Assembly (NCBI RefSeq): GCF_002005225.1
Contig: NZ_CP019724.1
Location: 558,001-622,000 of the forward strand
DNA from: Streptomyces pactum
GTDB lineage: Bacteria; Actinomycetota; Actinomycetes; Streptomycetales; Streptomycetaceae
Direction: 5' to 3'
DNA: 64,000 nucleotides
Part shown: positions 1 through 8,828 of the stretch, piece after piece
How positions within the stretch are numbered: position 1 is the stretch's first letter
Layout: every line of letters begins with the position of its first letter
Notes under the pieces: generated by a model
Told to the model about the DNA's origin: nothing
Databases searched by the model: none
What the model saw: the letters and a program-made list of their open reading frames with translations, nothing else
Position numbers and translations under genes: made by a program

Positions 1-215
1 ACGGGATGATGGACGCAGTCGCCGGTGATCAGGGCGTCCGCGCCGGGGCCGTACACCCGCACGGCGACGTGGCCCGGGGTGTGTCCGGGAGGCGGCAGGA
101 GGCGCAGGCCGGGCGCGACGTCGACGCCGCCGGCGGTAACGTCGACGGCGTCCGGCAGCCGGCCTCCTCCACCGGGTCGACGGAGTCGCGGAACGGCTGT
201 CGGACGTGGCCGTCG
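1..215 (-). pseudogene. MBL-fold metallohydrolase remnant, cut by the window edge
   Basis: Read on the minus strand, positions 157 to 2 encode a stretch with the metallo-beta-lactamase signature PPGHTPGHVAV followed by ALITGDCVHHP. This is typical of the second metal-ligand region of MBL-fold hydrolases of the lactonase/flavoprotein type. Just upstream the matching family text (RDSVDPVEEAG) lies in a different frame, so one base appears to be missing near position 157. The gene also runs into the decayed TetR remnant on the other strand. The 3' end lies outside the window. Identity as an MBL-fold gene is well supported; its inactivity rests on the single frameshift. Confidence 0.6.
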
Positions 216-246
216 AGCACCCGCGGCCGGACACCGCCCCGGAGGC

Positions 247-640
247 CACGGCGATCTGCTCGCCGGCCCGACGGCCTGGGCCGAGCAGTTCCTCGACGAG
301 ACGGCCCCTCCCCCGGGCCGCGCGTACAACCGCGACGCTCTGCCGGGCGATCCGGACGGCACCCAGGCGGGCCGGTGCTCCGCCTACGCCGCCGAGCAGA
401 AGGCGGGCCGGTGCTCCGGCTACGCCGCCGAGCAGGTCGACGTCGTCCTCGCCCGCCCGGCCGGCCGGCCGCGGGGAGCCGGCGCCCGGCACCGAGGCGG
501 TCCTCGACCGCGTGGTCGCTCCCGTCATGCACCGCGTCCTGCTCCGCCCCGGCCGGCTCGACGCCGCCCACGTCCGCCACCTGGTGGCCGGGCTGCTCGA
601 CGCCCCCGACAGCGGGCCGGGCTCCCGAACCCGTGCGCCA
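247..640 (+). pseudogene. TetR-family regulator, C-terminal half only, frameshifted
   Basis: The segment from about 470 to 610 reads TEAVLDRVVAPVMHRVLL then DAAHVRHLVAGLLDA, the usual end of the TetR ligand-binding domain. The preceding helix (YAAEQVDVVLAR, about 420-460) lies in another frame, so at least one frameshift separates them. No HTH domain is present upstream. A 12-codon tandem duplication (365-436) interrupts the helix before the frameshift. I take it as the decayed 3' half of a TetR gene; an upstream partner such as the MBL gene would be a common arrangement but cannot be shown here. Confidence 0.5.
365..436 (+). repeat. 36-bp tandem duplication inside TetR remnant
   Basis: Two adjacent 36-bp copies (365-400 and 401-436) differ at only two positions. 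The unit encodes 12 residues ending in YAAEQ and keeps the local frame. It looks like a recent slippage or unequal-crossover duplication within a gene already under no selection. Confidence 0.85.
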
Positions 641-730
641 CTCCGTACGAGTGGTGCGTTTCGGGACACGGCCGTACCGTCGGTACGGGGAATGCGGAGA
701 CGAGCGACCCCGAGACGGCCGGGAGCAGAC

Positions 731-1189
731 ATGGGCAGAAACCCGATGAGGGCAGCGGTCACGCTCTGTGCCGCCGCCGCGCTCGCAGTGCCCCTGGGCA
801 CGGCCTCCGCCGCACCGTCGGCGGAAGACACGACACGGACACAGCAGACGCGGGACCCCGTGCTGGTCGACTGCGCCTGGCAGCCGGAGGTACGGCCCGA
901 GGCGTTCCTGCTCGCCTGCGGCGACGGCAACAGCCGCCTGGTCTCGCTGGACTGGCTGCGCTGGGACGCCAACGCCGCGGTGGGCCGGGGAACCAACGCC
1001 ATCAACGACTGCGACCCCTACTGCGCCGCCGGCACGTTCCACTCGTATCCCGTGACCGTCCGGCTCGACCAGCCGCGGGCCTGGGAGAAGGACCCGGGCG
1101 AGCGGCACTACACCCGCATGACCCTGACCTACACCGACGGCAGGCCGGACGGATTTCCCCGCGTGGTGACCTACCCCCTGTGGGCCTGA
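731..1189 (+). CDS. small secreted protein of unknown function
   Basis: The product is 152 aa. It begins with MGRNPMRAAV and a hydrophobic run ending in GTASAAPSA, a standard Sec signal peptide of about 28 residues. The mature part has three cysteines (in VDCAW, LLACG and NDCDPYC a pair) and is rich in W, Y and D; no family name comes to mind with certainty. An open frame extends upstream to 206 but that part reads through the TetR remnant, so the ATG at 731 in front of the signal peptide is the sensible start. It converges on the GH65 gene with only 12 bases between the stops. Similar short exported proteins are common in Streptomyces. Function unknown. Confidence 0.75.
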   Translation: MGRNPMRAAVTLCAAAALAVPLGTASAAPSAEDTTRTQQTRDPVLVDCAWQPEVRPEAFLLACGDGNSRLVSLDWLRWDANAAVGRGTNAINDCDPYCAAGTFHSYPVTVRLDQPRAWEKDPGERHYTRMTLTYTDGRPDGFPRVVTYPLWA

Positions 1190-1201
1190 CGGCCCGGTCG
1201 G

Positions 1202-3577
1202 TCAGTCCGGGAGCGCCAGCCGGCAGGTGTCGCCCGGCTGGAGGCGCACCGCACGGTCCGGCAGCCGGACGTCGAACGGCAGGCTGCCGGACGCGGGCAC
1301 GGCGATCTCCAGGCTGCCGTGCTCCGGCCGGAGCCGTACGCCCCAGTGGCCCTGGTAGCGGATGGAGAAGCCGTACGACGACAGCTCCGGCAGCGGCACC
1401 GGGTCCAGCCACAGGGCGCCCGCGCGGGTCTCCAGCCCGGTCAGGCCGCGCTGGACGAGGTCGAGGGTGCCCGCCATGGCGCCGAGGTGGATGCCCTCGC
1501 CGGTGGTGCCGCCCTGGAGGTCGGCGACGTCGCCCTTGAGCGCCTCCTGGCAGAACGCCCAGGCCTCGGCGCGGCGGGCCCGGGCCAGGATCCAGCCGTG
1601 GACGAGTCCGCTGAGGGTGGAGCCGTGGCTGGTGCGGTCCAGGTAGTAGTCGACGGTGCGCTGCCAGGTCTCCTCGTCCAGGCGGTACCCCAGCCGTTCG
1701 AAGAGTGAGCGGAGTTCGGCCGGGGAGAAGAGGTAGCCCAGCATCAGCACGTCGGCCTGTTTGGACGCCTGGTAGTTGTTGACGCTGTCGTCCTCGGCCT
1801 CCAGGACGCGGTCGAGACGCCTGATGTCGCCGTACCGCTCGCGCAGGCCCTCCCAGTCGAGTTCGGGAAGGTCGCCGTAGCCGTCGAACTGGCTGACGAC
1901 GCCCTCGTGGAAGGGGACGTGGAGGGTACGGGACACGTCCTCCCACTGTTCCAGTTCGCCGTCGTCCAGGGCGGTGCGCTCGACGAGCTCGCGGCGGCGG
2001 GGCGCGGGCAGGTCCGCCAGCACCTCCAGCGTGCGGGTCAGGACCCAGGCGGCGGTGACGTTGGTGTACGCGTTGTCGTCGAGGCCCGGTTCCAAGGCGC
2101 CGGGGTAGGCCTCGTGGTACTCGTCCGGGCCGACGACGCCGCGGATGCGGTGCCTGCCCAGGTGCTCGTCCCAAGTGGCGGAGTCCGCCCAGAAGCGCGC
2201 GATCTGCAGCAGCATCTCGGCGCCCTTGGTGTGCAGGAACTCCTCGTCGCCGCTCGCCTCGCAGTACTGCCACACGTTGTACGCGATCGCCGACCCCACA
2301 TGGTGCTGGAGGTGCGAGTGGTCCGGCAGCCAGCGGCCCGAGTGCGGATTGAGATGGAGCTGCTGGGTCTCCTCGCGTCCGTCGCTGCCGCTCTGCCACG
2401 GGTACAGGGCGCCGCGCCTGCCGATCGCGCGGGCCGCGGCGCGGGCCCGTTCCAGGCGGCGGTGCCGGTAGTGGAGCAGGGCCCGGGAGACCTCGGGGAA
2501 GTGCAGGTTGAGGTAGGGCAGCACGAACAGCTCGTCCCAGAAGACGTGCCCCCGGTACGCCTCGCCGTGCAGCCCGCGGGCCGGTACGCCCACGTCGAGG
2601 TCGGCGGTGTGCGGGGACAGTGTCTGCAGCACGTGGAAGAGGTGCAGGCGCAGGATGCTGCCCGCCTCGCCGGGGACGTCGAGTTCGGCGCGGCGCCAGA
2701 GCTGGCCCCAGGCCGTCCGGTGCGTCACCAGCAGTGCGTCGAAGCCGGGTGCGTCGGTCACCCGGTCGGCGGCGGCCTGCAGCGGATCGCTGATCGCCGG
2801 GTCGCGCGAGGTGTGCAGGGCCACGATCTTGTCGACGGTGACGGTGCGGCCCGGTTTCGCGCGCAGGGTCGTGCGCTGGGTGACCCGCAGGTGTTCCCGG
2901 GCCGGGGTGACGGGCGCGTCGGCCGTCGTGCGGGCCGCCAGGCCGACCCGGATGTCCGAGGTGCGGGTGCGGCAGCGCAGCCATACCGTGCCGTCGTCGG
3001 CGGTGCCGGTGTGCACGTGGGTCAGGTGGCGGCCCTCCAGGTCCCGGTAGCGCGGCACGCCGGAGTTGGTGACGCCGCCGTCCAGGGCCGCCTCCACGTC
3101 GAGGTCCGCCGCGCCCGCGTCGACCGTGAACTCCGTGCGCATCGCGGCGAGGTGCGGGTCGGCCATGTGCACCAGGCGCAACTGGCGTACGGACAGCACG
3201 CGTCCCTGGCCGATCCCGAAGTGGGTGCGGCGCTCCAGTACGCCCGAGTCCAGGTGCACGGTCTGGCGGTGGTCGAGCACCTCGGCGGTGTCCGGCGTGA
3301 GCCAGTCCCCGCCGGCGACCCGGAAACGCAGCGGCAGCCAGTTCGGGAGGTTGACCATGTCCTCGTTCTCCACCTCGCGTCCGGCGACGGTGGAGGTGAG
3401 GCGGTTGTAGCAGCCGGCCACGTAGGTGCCCGGGTAGTGCACGTCGTCCGCGACGCACTCGGGCAGCGCGCCCCGGGTGGCGAAGTAGCCGTTGCCGAGC
3501 GTGCACAGCGACTCGCGCAGCCGCTCGTCCGCGGGGTCGTAGTGGTCGTAGTCCCAGGTCGAGGGGGTTGCGGTCAC
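1202..3577 (-). CDS. glycoside hydrolase family 65 (disaccharide phosphorylase type)
   Basis: This 791-aa protein has the full length and domain order of GH65: N-terminal beta-sandwich, (alpha/alpha)6 barrel and a C-terminal beta-sheet cap. GPDEYHE near residue 483 holds the catalytic acid glutamate. GTTGEGIHLGAM near 685 is the phosphate-binding loop seen in maltose, trehalose and kojibiose phosphorylases. Such enzymes split alpha-glucosides with phosphate, giving beta-glucose 1-phosphate in the cytoplasm. Start: GTG at 3577 with GAAGGGA about ten bases upstream; the open frame continues upstream only through the phosphoketolase remnant. Which disaccharide is used cannot be read from motifs. 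Many actinobacterial relatives carry a fused or neighbouring phosphoglucomutase; none is here. Confidence 0.9.
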   Translation of the reverse strand: MTATPSTWDYDHYDPADERLRESLCTLGNGYFATRGALPECVADDVHYPGTYVAGCYNRLTSTVAGREVENEDMVNLPNWLPLRFRVAGGDWLTPDTAEVLDHRQTVHLDSGVLERRTHFGIGQGRVLSVRQLRLVHMADPHLAAMRTEFTVDAGAADLDVEAALDGGVTNSGVPRYRDLEGRHLTHVHTGTADDGTVWLRCRTRTSDIRVGLAARTTADAPVTPAREHLRVTQRTTLRAKPGRTVTVDKIVALHTSRDPAISDPLQAAADRVTDAPGFDALLVTHRTAWGQLWRRAELDVPGEAGSILRLHLFHVLQTLSPHTADLDVGVPARGLHGEAYRGHVFWDELFVLPYLNLHFPEVSRALLHYRHRRLERARAAARAIGRRGALYPWQSGSDGREETQQLHLNPHSGRWLPDHSHLQHHVGSAIAYNVWQYCEASGDEEFLHTKGAEMLLQIARFWADSATWDEHLGRHRIRGVVGPDEYHEAYPGALEPGLDDNAYTNVTAAWVLTRTLEVLADLPAPRRRELVERTALDDGELEQWEDVSRTLHVPFHEGVVSQFDGYGDLPELDWEGLRERYGDIRRLDRVLEAEDDSVNNYQASKQADVLMLGYLFSPAELRSLFERLGYRLDEETWQRTVDYYLDRTSHGSTLSGLVHGWILARARRAEAWAFCQEALKGDVADLQGGTTGEGIHLGAMAGTLDLVQRGLTGLETRAGALWLDPVPLPELSSYGFSIRYQGHWGVRLRPEHGSLEIAVPASGSLPFDVRLPDRAVRLQPGDTCRLALPD

Positions 3578-3605
3578 TGCGGTGGTTCCCTTCGCACGGT
3601 GGTTC

Positions 3606-4280
3606 TCAGCCGTCCCAGGACCAGTCGGCGACCTCGGGCAGGTCCACTCCGTGTTCGCGGTTCCAGTCGTGGTGGCGCAGCCGGGCGTCCTCCGTCCGCT
3701 GGCGTACGGCAGCCGCGCGCACGGCCGGGCCGGGTACGCGGTCGATGACGTCCACGACGAGGCGGTAGCGGTCCATGTCGTTGCCGGCCACCATGTCGAA
3801 GGGTGTGGTCGTGGTCCCGGATCGGGTCGTGGCCGTACCCGCGCAGGAGTTCGTCGAGCTCGGCCTCGGGGAGGCGGGCGAGGACCGTCGGGCCCGAGAA
3901 CTGCTTGAACAGCCGGGCCACTGCGGTCGCGTCCCGGGTGATGTCCGGGTAGGTCGCGGTGTACGAGCCCTCCAGCCATGAGTCGGCCAGTACGGCGGGC
4001 CCGCCGTGGCCGGGCCCCAGCCGCACAGGGCGTCGAGGTCGCGCGCATTGCTCACCCGGTTGAGGTGGGTGTGGACCAGGTTGAGGCCGGGTGAGGTGCC
4101 CCAGGGGCCGAGCGGCCGGGGCTTGACGTGCTCGGGGCGCAGTGGCTCGGTCAGCAGGGGGTTGGCCATGAGGTGGATCTGACCGACGGAGAGGTGGTTC
4201 GCGGCACGCCAGTGGGCGTCCAGGCCGGCGAGCTCATCGTCCGTGAGCCCGGAGGGCACCTGCTGCGTGTCGGCGGACAT
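3606..4280 (-). pseudogene. xfp: phosphoketolase (Xfp/Xpk) relic with internal deletions
   Basis: The minus strand starts with an intact phosphoketolase N terminus (WRAANHLSVGQIHLMANP, then RPLGPWGTSPGLNLVHTHLNR) and ends with an intact C terminus (PFDMVAGNDMDRYRL, then HDWNREHGVDLPEVADW). Between them only short family pieces remain, in shifted frames: GPGHGGPAVLADSWLEGSY, LFKQFS joined directly to GPTVLARLPEAEL, and LLRGYGHDPI. A normal enzyme has about 800 residues; fewer than 230 codons are left, and the thiamine-diphosphate core is gone. The head-to-head order with GH65 suggests a former sugar-phosphate operon. The uninterrupted 224-codon frame across it is accidental. Confidence 0.85.
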
Positions 4281-4405
4281 CGGTGGTCCTTTCCGTGTCG
4301 GGACAGCGGTCGGGCCGTGTGGGCACGGGTCGCCCGTGCCCTGCCCATCCCAACCCTGTGCGGACCGCTCGGGTACCCGACAGGGCCGTTCGGGTCACGT
4401 CGGCT

Positions 4406-4473
4406 CTTGCACGGGGGCAGCCCCTGCCGCGTGCCGCCTCTCGCACGGGGGCCGCCCCTGCCGCGTGCCGCCG
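4406..4473. repeat. 34-bp tandem repeat in intergenic DNA
   Basis: Two adjacent 34-bp copies (4406-4439, 4440-4473) differ at two positions and carry GCACGGGGGC and CCCCTGCCGCGTGCCGC. They lie in the 613-base stretch between the phosphoketolase relic and the persulfide operon. Apart from this repeat and the two operators at its right end, I see no gene in that stretch. Confidence 0.7.
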
Positions 4474-4818
4474 CTCTTCGGCGGCACGGCAGCCTGCCTC
4501 CGACTCCGGCGCGTCACCCTCGACCGCCTCGCGAGCCTCGCGGATCTCGCCGCTCCCGTGGTTTCCCCGGATCACCCGAGTCGCCTGGATCGCCGTGGAC
4601 CTGGCGGACCTCGCGGACCCGGAGGATTCCAGCACGCGAGCAGCACGGCCGACCCCGGCGCCGACCCCGGTGCCGACCGTGCTGGTGCACCGTGTACCCC
4701 AACTTCGTCGCCGCACGCAGGGATTGTGCATACCGCAGGCGCCGGGCACTGGACGGCAGGCCGGGGCCGCGGGCCGAGCCCTCGGCCGCTCCGCGCCCCG
4801 GGGCACACCCAGTCCTTC

Positions 4819-4836
4819 GATACCCCCGTGGGTATC
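4819..4836. promoter_or_regulatory. CstR/CsoR-type operator 1
   Basis: GATACCCCCGTGGGTATC is a near-perfect palindrome of the ATACCC(n4)GGGTAT type bound by CsoR-family repressors. It lies about 60 bases before the start of the persulfide dioxygenase gene. A third site of the same type lies at the CstR-like gene itself, which makes that protein the natural binder. Confidence 0.8.
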
Positions 4837-4856
4837 TTTGCTACGGTGGACGGGGA

Positions 4857-4872
4857 GATACCCCGGGGGGTA
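4857..4872. promoter_or_regulatory. CstR/CsoR-type operator 2
   Basis: GATACCCCGGGGGGTA is a second ATACCCC/GGGGTA site, centred about 38 bases after operator 1 and ending just before the ribosome-binding site GGAAGGAG of the next gene. Two sites in tandem suggest tight or cooperative repression. Confidence 0.65.
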
Positions 4873-4893
4873 ATTTCGGAAGGAGAGTGCGCC

Positions 4894-6279
4894 GTGTTCT
4901 TTGTCGACGTCCTGGGGACCGAAGGGCTGGGCAACCGCAGCTATCTGGCAGGCGGGGCCCGCTCGGCCGTCGTCGTGGACCCACCGCGGGACATCGACCG
5001 GGTCATCGCCGAGGCGGCTCGGCGCGGGGTGCGGATCGCCGCCGTCGCCGAGACCCACGTGCACAACGACTACATCACCGGCGGCCTGGAGCTCGCCCGC
5101 CTCACCGGCGCGCGCTACCTGGTACCGGCCGGGGCCGACGTGGCGTACGCGCGCGTGGCGGTGGCCGACGGGCACGTGGAACCGGTCGACGCGGACCTGG
5201 AGCTGCGCGCGGTGGCCACGCCCGGCCACACCCCGCACCACACCTCGTACGTCCTGCGGGAGTCGGGGCGGGCGGTGGCCGCCTTCACCGGCGGCTCCCT
5301 GCTGATCGGCGGCGTGGGCCGGCCCGACCTCGTGGAGCCGCGGCTGACCGAGGAGCTGGCCCGCGCCCAGTACGCCTCCGCGCACCGCCTCGCGGACCAG
5401 TTGGAGGACCAGGTGGCCGTGCTGCCGACGCACGGCTTCGGGAGTTTCTGCTCCTCCTCCCCGGCCGGCGGCGAGCAGCACAGCACCATGGGCGCCGAGA
5501 AGGCGGCCAACCCGGCGCTCGTCCAGGACGTGGACACCTTCGTCGAGGAGCTGCTGGCCGGGCTCGACGACGTTCCCGCCTACTACGCGCACATGGGACC
5601 GGCGAACGCGGACGGCCCCGCGCCCGTGGACCTGACCGAGCCCCGGCGCGCCGACGCGGAGGAGATCGCCCGGCGCCTGGCCGCCGGCGAGTGGGTCGTG
5701 GACCTGCGCGGCCGGGTGGCCTTCGCCGCCGGCCACGTCGCCGGGTCGTTCAACTTCGAGGTCGACGGACAGCTCGCGACCTATCTCGCGTGGATGATTC
5801 CGTGGGGGAAGCCCGTGACACTGCTCGCCCGCAGTGCGCAGGAGCTCGCCCGTGCCCAGCGGGAACTGGCCCGGGTGGGCATCGACCGGCCGGCCGCGGC
5901 GGCGGTCGGTTCCCCAGCCGACTGGCTCCTGGACGGGTCCCGGCCGGCCTCGTTCCGGCGCGCCACGTTCGCCGGGCTGGCCGCCGCGCGGCGCGGCGGT
6001 GAGGACGTGGTGGTGGTCGACGTGCGCCGGGACAACGAGCGCGCGGACGGCTGGGTCGAGGGCAGCGTGCACCTTCCCGTGCACGAGATCCACCGGCGGC
6101 TGGACGAGGTGCCGCCGGGCACCGTGTGGGTGCACTGCGCGGGCGGAATGCGCGCGGCCGTCGCCGCCTCGGTGCTGGACGCCGCGGGACGCGAGGTGGT
6201 CGCGGTCGACGACGGCTTCGCGGCGGCGGCCGAGGCCGGTCTACGGCTCGTCGCGCCCTCGGGTGGCAGCGCCGCATGA
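4894..6279 (+). CDS. CstB-like persulfide dioxygenase-rhodanese fusion
   Basis: The 461-aa cytoplasmic protein joins an MBL-fold persulfide dioxygenase (residues 1-250, metal motif THVHND near 54, second motif GHTPHHTSY) to two rhodanese domains. The first rhodanese (about 255-340) has no catalytic cysteine; the second (about 360-455) has it in VHCAGGMR near residue 415. Family members oxidise low-molecular-weight persulfides to sulfite and transfer sulfane sulfur. GTG start at 4894 is set by GGAAGGAG nine bases upstream and by the operators. It overlaps the TauE gene by four bases, so sulfite or thiosulfate made here is probably exported by that neighbour. Repression by the CstR-like protein is inferred from the operators. 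Confidence 0.88.
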   Translation: MFFVDVLGTEGLGNRSYLAGGARSAVVVDPPRDIDRVIAEAARRGVRIAAVAETHVHNDYITGGLELARLTGARYLVPAGADVAYARVAVADGHVEPVDADLELRAVATPGHTPHHTSYVLRESGRAVAAFTGGSLLIGGVGRPDLVEPRLTEELARAQYASAHRLADQLEDQVAVLPTHGFGSFCSSSPAGGEQHSTMGAEKAANPALVQDVDTFVEELLAGLDDVPAYYAHMGPANADGPAPVDLTEPRRADAEEIARRLAAGEWVVDLRGRVAFAAGHVAGSFNFEVDGQLATYLAWMIPWGKPVTLLARSAQELARAQRELARVGIDRPAAAAVGSPADWLLDGSRPASFRRATFAGLAAARRGGEDVVVVDVRRDNERADGWVEGSVHLPVHEIHRRLDEVPPGTVWVHCAGGMRAAVAASVLDAAGREVVAVDDGFAAAAEAGLRLVAPSGGSAA

Positions 6280-7019
6280 CCCCGCTGGTCCTCGCCCTGC
6301 TCGCCGGCGCCGTGGCCGGCCTGTCACTGGGCGCGCTGGGGGCGGGCGGCAGCATCCTCACCGTGCCCGCGCTCATCTACCTGCTCGGTTACAGCCCGGC
6401 CGCGGCCACCACCGCGAGTCTGGTCGTCGTGATCGTCACCTCGGTCACCGCGCTGGTCGCCCATGCCCGGGCCGGCGCGGTGCGCTGGCGGGCCGGGCTG
6501 GTGTTCGCGGCGGCGGGTCTGCTGCCCGCCGCCGTGGCCGGCACCCTGTCCGCGCGGGTCCCCGAGGCGATGCTGACGCTGGTGTTCGCGGCCCTGGCCG
6601 CCCCGGCCGGCCTGCACATGCTGCGCCGCCGGACACCACGCGAGAACGGCACCGTGTCGGGTGTCCGGGCCGCGGGCGCCGGGGCCGGGCTGGGCGCGGT
6701 GACCGGGTTCCTGGGCGTCGGCGGCGGCTTCCTGGCGGTGCCCGCGCTGGTGACGGTACTGGCCGTGCCGATGAGCGCGGCGGTGGGCACGAGTCTGCTG
6801 GTCGTCACGGCCAACGCGCTGGTGGCTCTCGCGGCCCGCGCGCACACCGCCGTACACCTGGATCTCGCGCTGCTCCCGCCGTTCCTGGCCACCGCCGTCC
6901 TGGGCGCGTGGGACGGCAGGCGGCTGGCCGCGAAGGTCTCCGCCGGGACGCTGCGGCGCGTCTTCGGCGCCGTACTGCTCACCGTCGCCGTGGCGATGGG
7001 CGCCACGGCGGTACTGTGA
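6276..7019 (+). CDS. TauE/SafE-family sulfite/anion exporter
   Basis: A 247-aa integral membrane protein with about eight hydrophobic helices. The two repeated glycine-rich blocks, LSLGALGAGGSILTVPALIY near the N terminus and VTGFLGVGGGFLAVPALV in the middle, are the diagnostic duplicated TauE/SafE motifs. The family moves sulfite, sulfoacetate and related anions out of the cell. The ATG overlaps the stop of the persulfide dioxygenase gene (ATGA at 6276), which implies translational coupling and a shared job in clearing oxidised sulfur. Confidence 0.9.
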   Translation: MTPLVLALLAGAVAGLSLGALGAGGSILTVPALIYLLGYSPAAATTASLVVVIVTSVTALVAHARAGAVRWRAGLVFAAAGLLPAAVAGTLSARVPEAMLTLVFAALAAPAGLHMLRRRTPRENGTVSGVRAAGAGAGLGAVTGFLGVGGGFLAVPALVTVLAVPMSAAVGTSLLVVTANALVALAARAHTAVHLDLALLPPFLATAVLGAWDGRRLAAKVSAGTLRRVFGAVLLTVAVAMGATAVL

Positions 7020-7032
7020 GCCGCCCGGCGGG

Positions 7033-7985
<953 letters not shown>

Positions 7986-8001
7986 GCCGAGCCACCGTGG
8001 C

Positions 8002-8037
8002 GGCGGGCGCCGAACCCTTCGGGGATCGGCGCCCGCC
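8002..8037 (+). terminator. rho-independent-type hairpin after the rhodanese gene
   Basis: GGCGGGCGCCGA (8002-8013) pairs exactly with TCGGCGCCCGCC (8026-8037) across a 12-base loop that can pair further (CCC/GGG). It separates the persulfide locus from the TetR/MFS pair. Confidence 0.7.
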
Positions 8038-8043
8038 ACAATT

Positions 8044-8075
8044 TTGCATGCCGTGCATCTTTGCATACCATGCAA
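8044..8075. promoter_or_regulatory. twin TetR-type operators
   Basis: Two related palindromes lie just before the TetR gene: TTGCATGCCGTGCAT from 8044 and TTGCATACCATGCAA (8061-8075, perfect 6-bp arms around ACC). Their centres are 17 bases apart. They end four bases before the ATG at 8079, which fits autorepression by the downstream TetR protein. Confidence 0.65.
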
Positions 8076-8078
8076 CTT

Positions 8079-8765
8079 ATGTCGGAGAAGAGTGCCGCGA
8101 GAGGCGGCCTGCGCGAGCGGAAGAAGCGGGCCACACGTGCCGCTCTCGCCGAGGCCGCGGTGCGTCTGGCCGCCGAACACGGAGCGGAGAAGGTCACCGT
8201 CGAGGCGATCAGCGCCGCCGCCGGGGTGTCGGTGCGTACCTTCTTCAACTACTTCGACACCCGCGAGGACGCCTTCGTCGTCATCGACGCGGACGCGGGT
8301 GGCCGCATACGGCGCGCCGTTCTGGACGCGCCCGCCGATCTCTCCCCGCTGGAGGCCCTGCGCCGCGCCCTGGCGGCGGAACTCGCCGAGGCGGAGCAGC
8401 ACCACGAGCTGTGGCACCTGCACGCCGAGGTGCTGCACGCCTCACCGCACCTCCTGGCGCGCGGTGTCGGGGCGCACATGGCGGCCGAGGCGGACCTGGC
8501 CGAAGCCATCGCCGAACGCCTCCGCGGCGACGGCGACGGTTACGGCGACGACGACCGGGCCGGGCCGCCATCCGCGTCCGGGCCCGGCGAGGAAAGGCCC
8601 ACGCCCCCGGGCCTCTATCCGCGGCTGCTGGCCTCCGTGGCGCACGCCGCGGTGCGGACCAGCATGGACCACTGGTCGGCACACCAGGACGAGGCGGCCT
8701 TCCTCGACGTGTTCGACGAGGTGTTCGCGCTCCTCGCCGCCGGTCTTCCGGCACCTTCCGCGTAA
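8079..8765 (+). CDS. TetR-family repressor of the adjacent MFS exporter
   Basis: This 228-aa protein has a canonical N-terminal TetR HTH (RERKKRATRAALAEAAVRLA, then VTVEAISAAAGVSVRTFFNYF). The ligand domain is variable and has a Gly/Asp-rich insert near residues 150-170. The start is taken at 8079 rather than 8061, because the operator palindrome covers the first option. It is transcribed with the drug-exporter gene 63 bases downstream, so it probably represses both itself and the exporter until a ligand binds. Confidence 0.85.
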   Translation: MSEKSAARGGLRERKKRATRAALAEAAVRLAAEHGAEKVTVEAISAAAGVSVRTFFNYFDTREDAFVVIDADAGGRIRRAVLDAPADLSPLEALRRALAAELAEAEQHHELWHLHAEVLHASPHLLARGVGAHMAAEADLAEAIAERLRGDGDGYGDDDRAGPPSASGPGEERPTPPGLYPRLLASVAHAAVRTSMDHWSAHQDEAAFLDVFDEVFALLAAGLPAPSA

Positions 8766-8828
8766 CCACCGCGCGCCGGGCGCCGCGCGCCGGCGCGACC
8801 TCACTCCACCACCACCGAAAGAGATGCC

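Noticed and set aside
1002..3506. 834-codon minus-strand frame overlapping GH65
   Set aside because: It is another frame of the GH65 gene; no family text appears in it.
1907..3748. 613-codon plus-strand frame across the GH65 gene
   Set aside because: It is the antisense shadow of a clear GH65 gene; the GC-rich third positions of Streptomyces keep opposite frames open.
3578..4048. N-terminal extension of the GH65 protein to 948 aa
   Set aside because: The extra residues read through the phosphoketolase relic; the GTG at 3577 has its own ribosome-binding site and fits the family start.
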